Shown: positions 1 to 6,164 of the stretch, one piece after another
Layout: each line of letters opens with the position of its first letter
Position numbering within the stretch: the stretch's first letter is position 1
DNA from: an archaeon
GTDB lineage: Archaea; Iainarchaeota; Iainarchaeia; CSSED10-239
Assembly: GCA_029563035.1 (NCBI GenBank)
Contig: JAKQTP010000057.1
Location: forward strand, 1 to 6,176
Direction of reading: 5' to 3'
Length of the DNA stretch: 6,176 bases
Program-made: the position numbers and the translations under genes
Notes under the pieces: generated by a model
The model's input: the letters and a program-made list of their open reading frames with translations, nothing else
What the model was told of the DNA's origin: nothing
Database searches by the model: none

Positions 1-1153
1 TTTTAATTTCTGCCACTAAATCCGCGAGAGTAATTTTTTGCTCATTGAAAAATTGAAATGCTTTTTGCAATGTTGCGTCTTTTATTGCTGTCTGCTGTTT
101 TAGGTGTTTTTCGCCGAGTTCAGAAATAAGTTTATGAAAAGAATCTTTGAAAATGCTTGAGACGACAATTTGCGGATTATGTTCTTTTGATATTCCTTCT
201 TTTGGAATACTTACTCGGTTGGCTTTAAACATAACCACCGGCTTTAGTGCGATTTTATACTTTTCCGCCACCTTACGGCGATATTGCGAAATAATCACCG
301 CCGAAAGCGCGCGTTCCATAATCGGAGCGTTTATCTGCAAAGTACGCACATCTTTTGAAAACCCGTCCAAGCGATACTCTTTCAGATCATAACGATAAAT
401 CGCTTTGTCTTTGTATTTTTCTAAAATTTCAGGATATTCCTGTTCTAATCGAGCCGTTGCCGTAAATTCCAAAAGCACATTATCCTTTTGGCTGTTGGCG
501 TTCAAAATCCGCATTACTGTATTTTCCCAATTTCTGCGGTCTTCTTCTTCGGTGTTGCTTATTTTGGCATTTGTTTCCGCAGATAGATTGTGTGCTTCAT
601 CCGCAATCAAAACAATTTTCTTGTCCGCAAAATCTTCATAAGTCAAAACATTTTCGCGAGCGAAATTAAAGCGAGAATGCAAAAGTGCGGTAGTAGAAAA
701 GATAATGTTTATATCGTCCTCATTTACTCCTTCAAAATTATCAACTTCTTTAATTTTTATTTCCTGTCCGCCCAGCGTGATTTTGTCGGCAAACAAATAC
801 TTTTTGGAACTCGGATCAAGAAAATTGGCCTTGGTCTTTTGGATAATGTTGCCAAGACGAGTAAAGAAAATAAAATTACGGTAACCCTTTTGATAAAAAT
901 ATAAAAGATTGGCGGCCATTATGAGCGTCTTGCCTGAACCGGTCGCCATATTGAACATCAAATGAATTGGTTTTTGTTTTTGGTGATACTCTTCGCAATA
1001 ATAATAAAATCGTCCCAGCGCTTCTTTTTGGTATTCGCGCGCTGAAAAAGCCGGATTGAGATTTTTCAAAATGTCCGTTTTTTCAATCGCCTTGTTTTTA
1101 AAAACATCTGCACCGGCAAAATTTTTATATGAGTTAAATTCGTCGTAAAGCAT
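1..1153 (-). CDS. res: Type III restriction enzyme Res subunit, DEAH-box helicase (partial, 3' end outside window)
   Basis: The restriction subunit of a type III restriction-modification system is an ATP-dependent DNA translocase that, complexed with Mod, cuts DNA bearing unmethylated recognition sites. Translating the minus strand from the ATG at 1153 gives an open frame of 384 codons that runs off the window. A motif-Q-like stretch FSAREYQKEAL lies at about residues 37-45, Walker A MATGSGKT at 69-76, Walker B DEAH at 185-188, and motif III-like FTATAR at 230-235. These are the superfamily 2 helicase motifs in the usual order. The second RecA-like domain is only begun, and the C-terminal endonuclease domain expected in the family is not visible. 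The start lies 2 nt after the stop of the accessory gene and has no Shine-Dalgarno sequence, so translation is probably coupled. Local GC (about 47% in the row at 301-360) is higher than in the accessory gene. A related SF2 enzyme cannot be excluded, but the mod neighbour makes Res the best call. Confidence 0.9.
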   Translation of the reverse strand, partial: MLYDEFNSYKNFAGADVFKNKAIEKTDILKNLNPAFSAREYQKEALGRFYYYCEEYHQKQKPIHLMFNMATGSGKTLIMAANLLYFYQKGYRNFIFFTRLGNIIQKTKANFLDPSSKKYLFADKITLGGQEIKIKEVDNFEGVNEDDINIIFSTTALLHSRFNFARENVLTYEDFADKKIVLIADEAHNLSAETNAKISNTEEEDRRNWENTVMRILNANSQKDNVLLEFTATARLEQEYPEILEKYKDKAIYRYDLKEYRLDGFSKDVRTLQINAPIMERALSAVIISQYRRKVAEKYKIALKPVVMFKANRVSIPKEGISKEHNPQIVVSSIFKDSFHKLISELGEKHLKQQTAIKDATLQKAFQFFNEQKITLADLVAEIK

Positions 1154-1155
1154 AT

Positions 1156-1869
1156 TTATAGATATTTTTTTATAATTTCGTCAATCGTTAGTTTTTCACC
1201 TAAATCATACTCGATCATTTTTCCCCATTTTGGTAATATTCTAAATCGTGTTGTGCTTACATTCGAAAGATTGACTAAATAAAAATCATTTTTATCGCTT
1301 AAAACAATATTAAAATCAATATTTTTACAAATATCATTTTGTATTTCCCTGAATGTATATAACTGACCCTCACCAAGATAGCCTAGATTATTATCTATGA
1401 AATTTTTTTCTTCTAAAAATACTGATTTATTGGTAATGAAAAAGTCGACGTCTGAAAGCGAAAATCCTTTACCCATGTTTTCTCTAAAAAAAACGCTTAA
1501 GTTTGTTGAACTCGAGCTTCCGGAAGCAAAGCTTTGAATAAGTTTGCAACAAGTTTTATCGATTATCCAATCTCTAAATGTTTCTTTAGATGAAAATGAT
1601 TGTGATTTGTTTAACCTAATATCTAGGATATCAATGCTTTTTTCATTAAAATGAACTCTATAAACCGGCACATCTTCATTAAAAATATTTAAATTAATTT
1701 TATCGTCATTTTCCAATAAAACGAGATATCTTGTTTTCTTGTTTGGGTTTATTGCACGCCTACAAGTTACAAACCAAATATTTTTTATAAAATCTATTTG
1801 ATTATCTATAAAATATTGAGTAATAATTGATTTTCTTGAGCCAAATGCCTCCTCTTTTACATCTTTCAT
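1156..1869 (-). CDS. Accessory protein of the type III R-M operon with PD-(D/E)XK nuclease-like signature
   Basis: I do not recognise this 237-residue protein as a named family. Its C-terminal half carries SLSDVDFFI (residues 137-145), then VFLEEKN (150-156), then GEGQL (166-170). The spacing of Asp142, Glu153-x-Lys155 and Gln169 on alternating hydrophobic strands is the pattern of PD-(D/E)XK nuclease folds. A Ser-rich turn (SGSSSS, 116-121) precedes this part. The N-terminal half has no motif I can name. No membrane segment or signal peptide is seen. The gene sits between mod and res, 1 nt after mod and 2 nt before res, so it is almost certainly co-expressed with them. An AAAGG sequence 11 nt upstream supports the ATG at 1869. 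GC is low (about 28-30% in two rows counted), unlike res. It may add nuclease or regulatory activity to the R-M complex, or be an unrelated insertion. Gene reality is strong; the nuclease call is tentative. Confidence 0.8.
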   Translation of the reverse strand: MKDVKEEAFGSRKSIITQYFIDNQIDFIKNIWFVTCRRAINPNKKTRYLVLLENDDKINLNIFNEDVPVYRVHFNEKSIDILDIRLNKSQSFSSKETFRDWIIDKTCCKLIQSFASGSSSSTNLSVFFRENMGKGFSLSDVDFFITNKSVFLEEKNFIDNNLGYLGEGQLYTFREIQNDICKNIDFNIVLSDKNDFYLVNLSNVSTTRFRILPKWGKMIEYDLGEKLTIDEIIKKYL

Positions 1870-1870
1870 A

Positions 1871-3820
1871 TTATTTTTTTCCTTTTAAATAAAAATCTGC
1901 ATTAAGCACCTTATCATCTTTTTTTAATCCATATTCCGTATCTTCAACTTCACTCAAATTGATATAAAGCTGGTTTTTATCCAAACACTCAATCAAAAAT
2001 TTCTTTTGATCAGCAAGAGATAAACCGACAAAATCTTTTACATTCGCGTCAATCGATTTCGGATCTACCTTGTAACTTAAAAAGGCTGTCTCTTTCATCT
2101 CACCCCATAATTTAGTAAGCTCTTTCCCGGTTTTTGCCTTTTCAATCTTTTCTATCCATTCTTCGTTCCATTTCGCAAGTTCCATATAAACAAACTCACC
2201 CTCGCCGTTATTCTCTATCACTTTTTTAACTCTTTTAGTAGTAATAGTTTCAACATAATCTAACTGTTCGCAAATAATGAATTTTCTTGTACCGTTATCT
2301 TTTTTGTTCTGGTCTAGAACCGCTTGCGCAGTTGTGCCTGAGCCTGCAAAAAAATCTAAGACAATACTGTCCTTATCAGACATTAGTTTTACTACATCTT
2401 GAACCAAAAACACTGATTTTGGATAGCTAAATTCTTTACTTCCTAAAAGATCTTCTACTATTTTTGTTCCCTGATTGATTGCGTTATACCTTTTATCTAT
2501 CCAATGTGTCTTTATTAGCTGTCCTTTTTCTTCGGCATAGTATTTTTCAAATATTTGGATTCCATTTTTTTCTTTTTGAGCAACAATATATCCGTCTTCT
2601 AACAATTTTTTAAATGTACCCAATTTTGTTTTCCATGTTCGTTCTTGTCCTGAATTAGTTATCGGATAAATTATATTTGCACCAGCAAAAGTTTCTAATG
2701 AAATTTTTGAAAGATTATTGCTGACATATATAGGATAGTAAAAAGTCGGTTTATTTTTTCGTAAATTGTCATCTCCGCCACCCGATCTTAAGAAATTATT
2801 TAACTTATAAAGACCTTTTTCGTCGCTTTCATTAAATTCGCTGATTTTATCCTCACTTAGAACTACTGTATTGAAATTAGCAATAGTTTTATTTTTTGCA
2901 TAAACAAGCATAAATTCATTTGATGTTGCAAAAAACTTTTCTTGATTTCTTCCTTCGGGTTTATGAACAACTGAAACAATACCAATCCTATTTTCTCTAC
3001 CAAATATTTCATCTGCAATAATTCCGAGATAATACAACTCAAAATGATCAATTGCTATTGCAATAAAGCCGTCATCTTTTAAAAGGTTTCTTGCAATTTC
3101 AAGTCGGTTTTGAATAAAAACATACCAAGTTGAATGTTTAAAAGTATTGTTATAATAAAAAGTATCGCCACTTCCACCAGTATTATAAGGCGGATCGATG
3201 TAAATCAATTTTACTTTTCCGGCGAATTCTTTTTTGAGCGAAGCGAGCACGAGTAGGTTATTGCCTTTAATGATCAAATTGTCTTTAATCGTGCCTTTTT
3301 CATCGCGCTTGAAGCCGGCCAGCTTGTGTTCACCTTTTTTGTCTATCCGCTTGAAATTAGTAAAAACTTTGGCATCTAACAAACGATTGATGTCGTCCGG
3401 CGCCAATGTTTCGTTATAAAAAATCTCGTCTCTTTTTTGGTCTTCTTTGGTCATTCCACCTTCCAAAACACAATCTTTGTAAGGCCATACTAAAACTACC
3501 TCTTTACTTTCGCTCAAATATTTATCACCGGCAGTTAAACCAACTTTGTTTTTGAAAGCCGTATAAGAATCCGGCAAAAATTGTTTGTTTGATATAAAGC
3601 GGATAAACTTTTCTTTATCAAAAATCAGCGTCTTTTCCACTTCAAAAAAGAAGTGTTGTTTTGTCGCCTTGTCAGAGAGTAAAAGTTTGATAAGTTCAGG
3701 ATCATTTTTTCGTGCTAATTCCTGCGTTTGATTTTTCAAAAGTACGCCGTCTTGCGAAACAAGGCGCTCATCTTTTTTTAATAAATCTGTAAGTTGTTCA
3801 AATATATTTTTCATAATCAT
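1871..3820 (-). CDS. mod: Type III DNA methyltransferase Mod subunit (adenine-N6, beta class)
   Basis: Mod recognises the DNA site and transfers a methyl group from S-adenosylmethionine to adenine N6; type III Res needs it for site recognition. The 649-residue length is typical of type III Mod. Catalytic motif IV is DPPYNTG (residues 209-215) and the AdoMet-binding motif I is LDFFAGSGTT (488-497). Motif IV before motif I is the beta-class order. The stretch of about 280-450 between them should be the target-recognition domain. Residues 1-180 form an N-terminal extension. The start at 3820 encodes MIMK; the ATG two codons later is an equally possible start, and neither has a clear Shine-Dalgarno sequence. 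It heads an operon with the accessory gene and res, and is divergent from lexA. GC is about 37-48% in rows near the coding ends but about 22-23% in rows within the recognition domain (2701-2760, 2881-2940), suggesting exchange of the specificity module. Confidence 0.95.
   Translation of the reverse strand: MIMKNIFEQLTDLLKKDERLVSQDGVLLKNQTQELARKNDPELIKLLLSDKATKQHFFFEVEKTLIFDKEKFIRFISNKQFLPDSYTAFKNKVGLTAGDKYLSESKEVVLVWPYKDCVLEGGMTKEDQKRDEIFYNETLAPDDINRLLDAKVFTNFKRIDKKGEHKLAGFKRDEKGTIKDNLIIKGNNLLVLASLKKEFAGKVKLIYIDPPYNTGGSGDTFYYNNTFKHSTWYVFIQNRLEIARNLLKDDGFIAIAIDHFELYYLGIIADEIFGRENRIGIVSVVHKPEGRNQEKFFATSNEFMLVYAKNKTIANFNTVVLSEDKISEFNESDEKGLYKLNNFLRSGGGDDNLRKNKPTFYYPIYVSNNLSKISLETFAGANIIYPITNSGQERTWKTKLGTFKKLLEDGYIVAQKEKNGIQIFEKYYAEEKGQLIKTHWIDKRYNAINQGTKIVEDLLGSKEFSYPKSVFLVQDVVKLMSDKDSIVLDFFAGSGTTAQAVLDQNKKDNGTRKFIICEQLDYVETITTKRVKKVIENNGEGEFVYMELAKWNEEWIEKIEKAKTGKELTKLWGEMKETAFLSYKVDPKSIDANVKDFVGLSLADQKKFLIECLDKNQLYINLSEVEDTEYGLKKDDKVLNADFYLKGKK
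1881..1885 (-). promoter_or_regulatory. Shine-Dalgarno sequence for the accessory gene
   Basis: AAAGG on the minus strand lies 11 nt before the ATG at 1869, inside the last codons of mod. It is the only plausible Shine-Dalgarno sequence I found ahead of any gene here, and it supports the chosen start. Confidence 0.5.
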
Positions 3821-3850
3821 TAAAATCTTAATATAATTTATATTTTATAT

Positions 3851-3870
3851 TATTAATATTATTAATATTA
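3851..3870. repeat. Tandem AT-only nonamer in the mod leader region
   Basis: TATTAATAT occurs twice in direct tandem (3851-3859 and 3860-3868), followed by TA. It lies between mod and its candidate promoter, overlapping the proposed -10. It could be an easily melted segment or a protein-binding site, or just simple AT sequence. Confidence 0.4.
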
Positions 3871-3893
3871 CTTTATTTTTAGATATTTGTCCA
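3865..3893 (-). promoter_or_regulatory. Candidate promoter of the mod-accessory-res operon
   Basis: On the minus strand TGGACA (3893-3888, 5 of 6 matches to TTGACA) is followed after 17 nt by TAATAT (3870-3865, 4 of 6 matches to TATAAT). Transcription would start near 3858, about 38 nt before mod. Its -35 lies 3 bp from the -35 of the divergent lexA promoter. In DNA this AT-rich such matches arise easily, so confidence is moderate to low. Confidence 0.4.
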
Positions 3894-3896
3894 CAG

Positions 3897-3925
3897 TTGC
3901 ACTTCGGTACATATTCGGGTATAAT
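3897..3925 (+). promoter_or_regulatory. lexA promoter, sigma-70 type
   Basis: TTGCAC (3897-3902) and a perfect TATAAT (3920-3925) are separated by exactly 17 bp. Transcription should start about 7 nt after the -10, near 3932, leaving only some 7 nt before the lexA ATG at 3939. No Shine-Dalgarno sequence is present, so the mRNA would be nearly leaderless. This is the best promoter in the window. Confidence 0.75.
3903..3921 (+). promoter_or_regulatory. Direct repeat in the lexA promoter spacer, candidate operator
   Basis: TTCGGTA (3903-3909) and TTCGGGTA (3914-3921) recur at an 11-bp period between -35 and -10, that is, on one face of the helix. Alphaproteobacterial LexA is known to bind a direct repeat, GTTC-N7-GTTC, with the same 11-bp period. 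The position is ideal for autorepression, but the binding protein is inferred. Confidence 0.35.
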
Positions 3926-3934
3926 GTCATTATA
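3920..3934. promoter_or_regulatory. 15-bp perfect palindrome over the lexA -10, candidate operator
   Basis: TATAATGTCATTATA is a perfect inverted repeat with 7-bp arms around the central T3927. It contains the lexA -10 and extends over the expected start point, so a dimeric regulator bound here would block transcription. Because it is symmetric, the minus strand also reads TATAAT (3934-3929), but I see no good -35 for it. Confidence 0.45.
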
Positions 3935-3938
3935 ACAT

Positions 3939-4538
3939 ATGAGCCCACTAACAAAAAGACAACTAGAAATATTTGAATATATCTATTCATACATAGATAA
4001 AAATGGGTATTCCCCAACATATGAAGAGATAAAGGATAATTTTCAATTATCTGCCCTTTCAACTGTTCACGAACATATCACTGAATTGGTTAACAAGGGT
4101 TATTTATTAAGAGACGAAAAAAGTCCCCGAGGGATTACAGTTATCCCCAAAAAAAAGCAATATATGGAAATTCCTCTGCTTGGTATTATTCGAGCTGGGG
4201 AACCAATTGAAGCTATTGAAACAGTTGATGAGTTTATAAAAGTTGTAAGGGAGCCCTCTTTAAAGGGTAATTTATATGCCTTAAAAGTTGAAGGTGATTC
4301 AATGATTGATGAAGGCATATTTGATAATGATATTGTTATTGCCAAAAAACAATCAGTAGCAGATAATGGTGATACAGTTGTAGCTATTATAGACAAAAAT
4401 GAGGCTACGCTTAAAAAGTTTTATATTGGAAAAAATAAAATAAAATTACAGCCGGCTAACCCTAAATACGAGCCAATTTATAGAAAAGACGTTGAAATAA
4501 GAGGGGTGGTTGTTAAAATTATCAGAAATTTTAAATAA
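3939..4538 (+). CDS. lexA: LexA-family SOS repressor / self-cleaving regulator
   Basis: LexA represses DNA-damage genes as a dimer; RecA-ssDNA filaments trigger it to cut itself and release the operators. This 199-residue protein has an N-terminal winged helix (about residues 1-68), with SPTYEEI as the second helix and SALSTVHEHITELVNKGYL as recognition region. The self-cleavage site is Ala86-Gly87 in IIRAGEP. The catalytic serine is Ser121 in GDSMIDEG, and the general base is Lys159 in ATLKKFY; their 38-residue separation is close to the 37 of E. coli LexA. All parts needed for autocleavage are present. The ATG at 3939 has no Shine-Dalgarno sequence and lies about 7 nt after the predicted transcription start. 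The gene is divergent from mod and 52 nt upstream of an orphan gene. It could be the chromosomal SOS regulator or a phage/plasmid repressor of the same family; the sequence alone does not separate these. Confidence 0.95.
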   Translation: MSPLTKRQLEIFEYIYSYIDKNGYSPTYEEIKDNFQLSALSTVHEHITELVNKGYLLRDEKSPRGITVIPKKKQYMEIPLLGIIRAGEPIEAIETVDEFIKVVREPSLKGNLYALKVEGDSMIDEGIFDNDIVIAKKQSVADNGDTVVAIIDKNEATLKKFYIGKNKIKLQPANPKYEPIYRKDVEIRGVVVKIIRNFK

Positions 4539-4590
4539 ATTATGACAGACTACTTCCCCCTACTTATAAACACAAAAATAAATTGGGCGT

Positions 4591-5406
4591 ATGAGACTTT
4601 CTTCTCAAAAAGTAAAACAAAAAATGCTGGAGCTAACCAGGCTTTTTTGTATAGAGAGGAATATTTTTCAAAAATTTGTCATTGTTTATAAGTATATTCG
4701 CTTATTAAACAAAGACCCGCTAACTCAAGAGATACTCCAAAAGATGTTTGATGAGACCGCAAAGATAGGTGGAAAAGATTATAGCGATTGTATTGATGAG
4801 GAAGAATTTTTAGATGTTAAAGGCGAAGTTCTTTATACAAATGATTTTTGGACATATTATTCCAACCTGGAAATAATATATGGAAAAATGAAAAAAATGA
4901 GAGATTGCCAAATTTACGATAAAAAGAAATTTGAAAATTTATGCCGACTTTTTTCTAAGCCATATTCTAATGAAATGTTAGAATTATCTTTTAAGGTTAT
5001 AAACAGCAATGTTTTTGAACAACTTGATCAAAAATGTTTCTTATGCAAAGAAAAAGAAGATAAAAAAACTTGGTTCGATGATGATAAAAGTATTTTATAT
5101 ATCAAAGAACAAAAGATTTATATTAATAAACAAGAAAAAACCACTAATGCTCACAAAATATTAAAGTATATTTTTATAGACAATAAAAATAATTTGAGTG
5201 ATGACTTCTTTTATTCTGAAATTGCCGAGGATGAATTCGGCGAATTAGAATATAAAGAAAGAAGAAATAACTGGAAAAAGTATAATAGAGCCTGCCAATA
5301 TATAAACGATAAAATAAGAGAACAAAGTAATAACTTAATAATAGATTTTTTAATTTATAATACTGGAAGCAAAGGCAAGGTTAGAATAAGAAAAAAATAC
5401 CTCTAA
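4591..5406 (+). CDS. Orphan protein with probable C-terminal winged helix, co-transcribed with lexA
   Basis: I do not recognise this 271-residue protein. Residues 1-145 look mainly alpha-helical, with no named motif. A CxxC pair (Cys149, Cys152) marks the domain border but has no second pair for a zinc site. Residues 165-271 read like an OmpR/PhoB-type winged helix: strands (SILYIKEQKIYI), helix (NAHKILKYIF), helix (FYSEIAEDEFG), a recognition-like helix (NNWKKYNRACQYINDKI), and a basic beta-hairpin wing ending KGKVRIRKKYL. A DNA-binding role, perhaps as regulator or replication factor, is inferred from this shape. No membrane segment or signal peptide is seen. It follows lexA by 52 nt with no promoter visible and ends 22 nt before a terminator, so it is probably on the lexA transcript. 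The start is uncertain: the ATG at 4624 (residue 12) is an alternative, and neither has a good ribosome-binding site. Confidence 0.8.
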   Translation: MRLSSQKVKQKMLELTRLFCIERNIFQKFVIVYKYIRLLNKDPLTQEILQKMFDETAKIGGKDYSDCIDEEEFLDVKGEVLYTNDFWTYYSNLEIIYGKMKKMRDCQIYDKKKFENLCRLFSKPYSNEMLELSFKVINSNVFEQLDQKCFLCKEKEDKKTWFDDDKSILYIKEQKIYINKQEKTTNAHKILKYIFIDNKNNLSDDFFYSEIAEDEFGELEYKERRNNWKKYNRACQYINDKIREQSNNLIIDFLIYNTGSKGKVRIRKKYL

Positions 5407-5428
5407 ATTCACAAAAATAATTAAGATT

Positions 5429-5454
5429 AAAGTCCCTTAGAACGGGGCTTTTTT
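5429..5454 (+). terminator. Rho-independent terminator of the lexA transcript
   Basis: AAAGTCCC (5429-5436) pairs with GGGGCTTT (5444-5451) through one G-T wobble around the 7-nt loop TTAGAAC. The T run at 5449-5454 completes the pattern. It lies 22 nt after the stop of the winged-helix gene and separates it from the small-gene block downstream. Confidence 0.85.
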
Positions 5455-5507
5455 GTTATACACAGAAATATTCCCCGTAATTTTTGTGAAAGCCAATTAT
5501 ATATTAT

Positions 5508-5837
5508 ATGAACGTAAACTGCCGGATAAAGGTCGGGGGCAGAATAATAAAAAACGATAATACAAAAACTATGTTTATTCTAAAAGGGACAATCAAAGAA
5601 GATAAAAATGAAAATTTTACTCGCAAAGACGGCACACCTGGCGTTAAGCGATCTTTGTTTATCGAACCGGCCGGAAGCATTTATCCAATAAAGGTTGGAG
5701 TGCCTCTAGAAAAAAATTACGGTAAAGTCGGAACGTCTATAGAAATCTTGGTCAACATCTTTCCTTATTATTATCTTGATAAGCAAAGAAAAAGAGCCTT
5801 CCTTTCCGTTTACGTTCCTGATGAAAATAAAAATTAG
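5508..5837 (+). CDS. Small beta-rich protein, possible ssDNA-binding protein of filamentous-phage gene V type
   Basis: This 109-residue protein alternates hydrophobic and polar residues in short strands: MFILKGTI (22-29), RSLFIEP (48-54), IYPIKVGVP (58-66), SIEILVNIFPYYY (77-89) and AFLSVYVP (97-104). Charged loops contain KDGTPG and DKQRKR. This pattern suits a small OB-fold barrel. The IYPIKV strand resembles, from memory, the EYPVLV strand of M13 gene V protein, the dimeric ssDNA-binding protein that coats phage DNA before export. No cysteine motif, signal peptide or membrane span is seen. The start could be the ATG at 5508 or the one at 5571 (Met22); the latter would give 88 residues, close to the 87 of M13 gpV. 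Neither has a Shine-Dalgarno sequence, and no convincing promoter precedes it. Downstream genes encode tiny membrane proteins, which favours the phage reading. Function is inferred only from shape and context. Confidence 0.75.
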   Translation: MNVNCRIKVGGRIIKNDNTKTMFILKGTIKEDKNENFTRKDGTPGVKRSLFIEPAGSIYPIKVGVPLEKNYGKVGTSIEILVNIFPYYYLDKQRKRAFLSVYVPDENKN

Positions 5838-5894
5838 AAACGAGGGAATGGCAAGGTTAAATATAAAATCTGTAAGTCCATTCCCTGCTTCTAA
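5834..5894 (+). other. Large hairpin between the ssDNA-binding-like gene and the small membrane-protein genes
   Basis: TTAGAA (5834-5839) pairs with TTCTAA (5889-5894), and AGGGAATGG (5843-5851) pairs perfectly with CCATTCCCT (5878-5886). A small internal loop (ACG against GC) separates the two stems, and the apical loop is 26 nt. The structure begins on the stop codon of the upstream gene and ends 9 nt before the next ATG. There is no T run, so it is not a standard terminator. It could control translation or mRNA decay, or work as single-stranded DNA in replication or packaging. Confidence 0.6.
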
Positions 5895-5903
5895 ATTAAT
5901 CTT

Positions 5904-6071
5904 ATGAATTTCAACGAAATTTTATTCCATTATCAAGTTTTAGACAGTGCTGACAATATTGTTAATTTAACTGCTACATTTGTTTTACCAATTGCTGGTT
6001 TATTTTTCTTTGTAAAAATAGCGTTAGGGGCAATCATTATAATTTATGTAGCTAAAAAAATATGGAAATAA
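5904..6071 (+). CDS. 55-residue single-span membrane protein, possible phage coat protein
   Basis: The ATG at 5904 opens a 55-codon frame ending TAA. The N-terminal 21 residues are polar with acids at Glu5, Asp14 and Asp17. Residues 22-50 are almost wholly hydrophobic (FVLPIAGLFFF, then IALGAIIIIYVA), interrupted only by Lys38. The tail is basic, KKIWK. An acidic amphipathic N-terminus, one membrane helix and a basic C-terminus are the layout of inovirus major coat proteins, in which the basic end faces the DNA. There is no signal peptide, as in the Pf3 coat protein. Lys38 in the hydrophobic stretch is unusual. It follows the hairpin by 9 nt, lacks a Shine-Dalgarno sequence, and overlaps the next small gene by 10 nt. 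A pilin-like secretion component or a holin are alternatives. Confidence 0.6.
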   Translation: MNFNEILFHYQVLDSADNIVNLTATFVLPIAGLFFFVKIALGAIIIIYVAKKIWK

Positions 6072-6160
6072 ATGGAATTGAATTTGTACAGATTTACACC
6101 CCTTTAATTATTATTCTTGTAATAATTTGGGGGCTTAAAAAGATAAAAGATAGTTTGTAA
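6062..6160 (+). CDS. 32-residue membrane protein, possible minor coat protein
   Basis: A 32-codon frame starts at the ATG at 6062, 10 nt inside the end of the previous gene, and ends TAA. The N-terminus is acidic (Glu2, Glu7), residues 11-25 form one short hydrophobic helix (IYTPLIIILVIIWGL), and the tail is basic (KKIKDSL). Such tiny membrane proteins resemble the minor coat proteins VII and IX of Ff phages, which are 33 and 32 residues. The overlap suggests translational coupling, since no ribosome-binding site is seen. So short a frame could be chance, but its composition, placement and charge pattern match the preceding gene. Confidence 0.5.
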   Translation: MEINGIEFVQIYTPLIIILVIIWGLKKIKDSL

Positions 6161-6164
6161 TTAT

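Noticed and set aside
1..1153. Several plus-strand open frames of 80-100 codons opposite res
   Set aside because: They lie antisense to a frame with clear helicase motifs and show no domain features of their own.
3929..3957. Second leftward promoter using the minus-strand TATAAT of the palindrome
   Set aside because: The hexamer at 17 bp spacing is TTTTTG, and the better TTGTTA lies only 14 bp away. The minus-strand TATAAT follows from the palindrome's symmetry.
4542..4691. The 49-codon frame as a confident gene
   Set aside because: No ribosome-binding site, no recognisable motif, and two thirds of it overlaps a longer frame that has better coding character; kept only as a low-interest finding.
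5484..5507. Promoter (TTGTGA plus AT-rich -10) for the ssDNA-binding-like gene
   Set aside because: No -10 lies at 16-18 bp from TTGTGA without running into the ATG at 5508. If Met22 is the real start a promoter could lie further in, but no good hexamer pair was found there.
5493..5523. A dif-like stretch (TATATATTAT ... GTAAACT) that could mark Xer-mediated integration at the left end of a phage element
   Set aside because: It matches the Bacillus-type dif core only if six bases (ATGAAC) in the middle are ignored. As it stands the XerD arm is broken, and AT-rich matches like TATATATTAT are expected by chance.
6072..6107. An 11-codon frame starting at the ATG at 6072, directly after the stop of the 55-residue gene
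   Set aside because: It is too short and out of frame with the 32-residue hydrophobic reading from 6062, which has a clear membrane helix and charge pattern.
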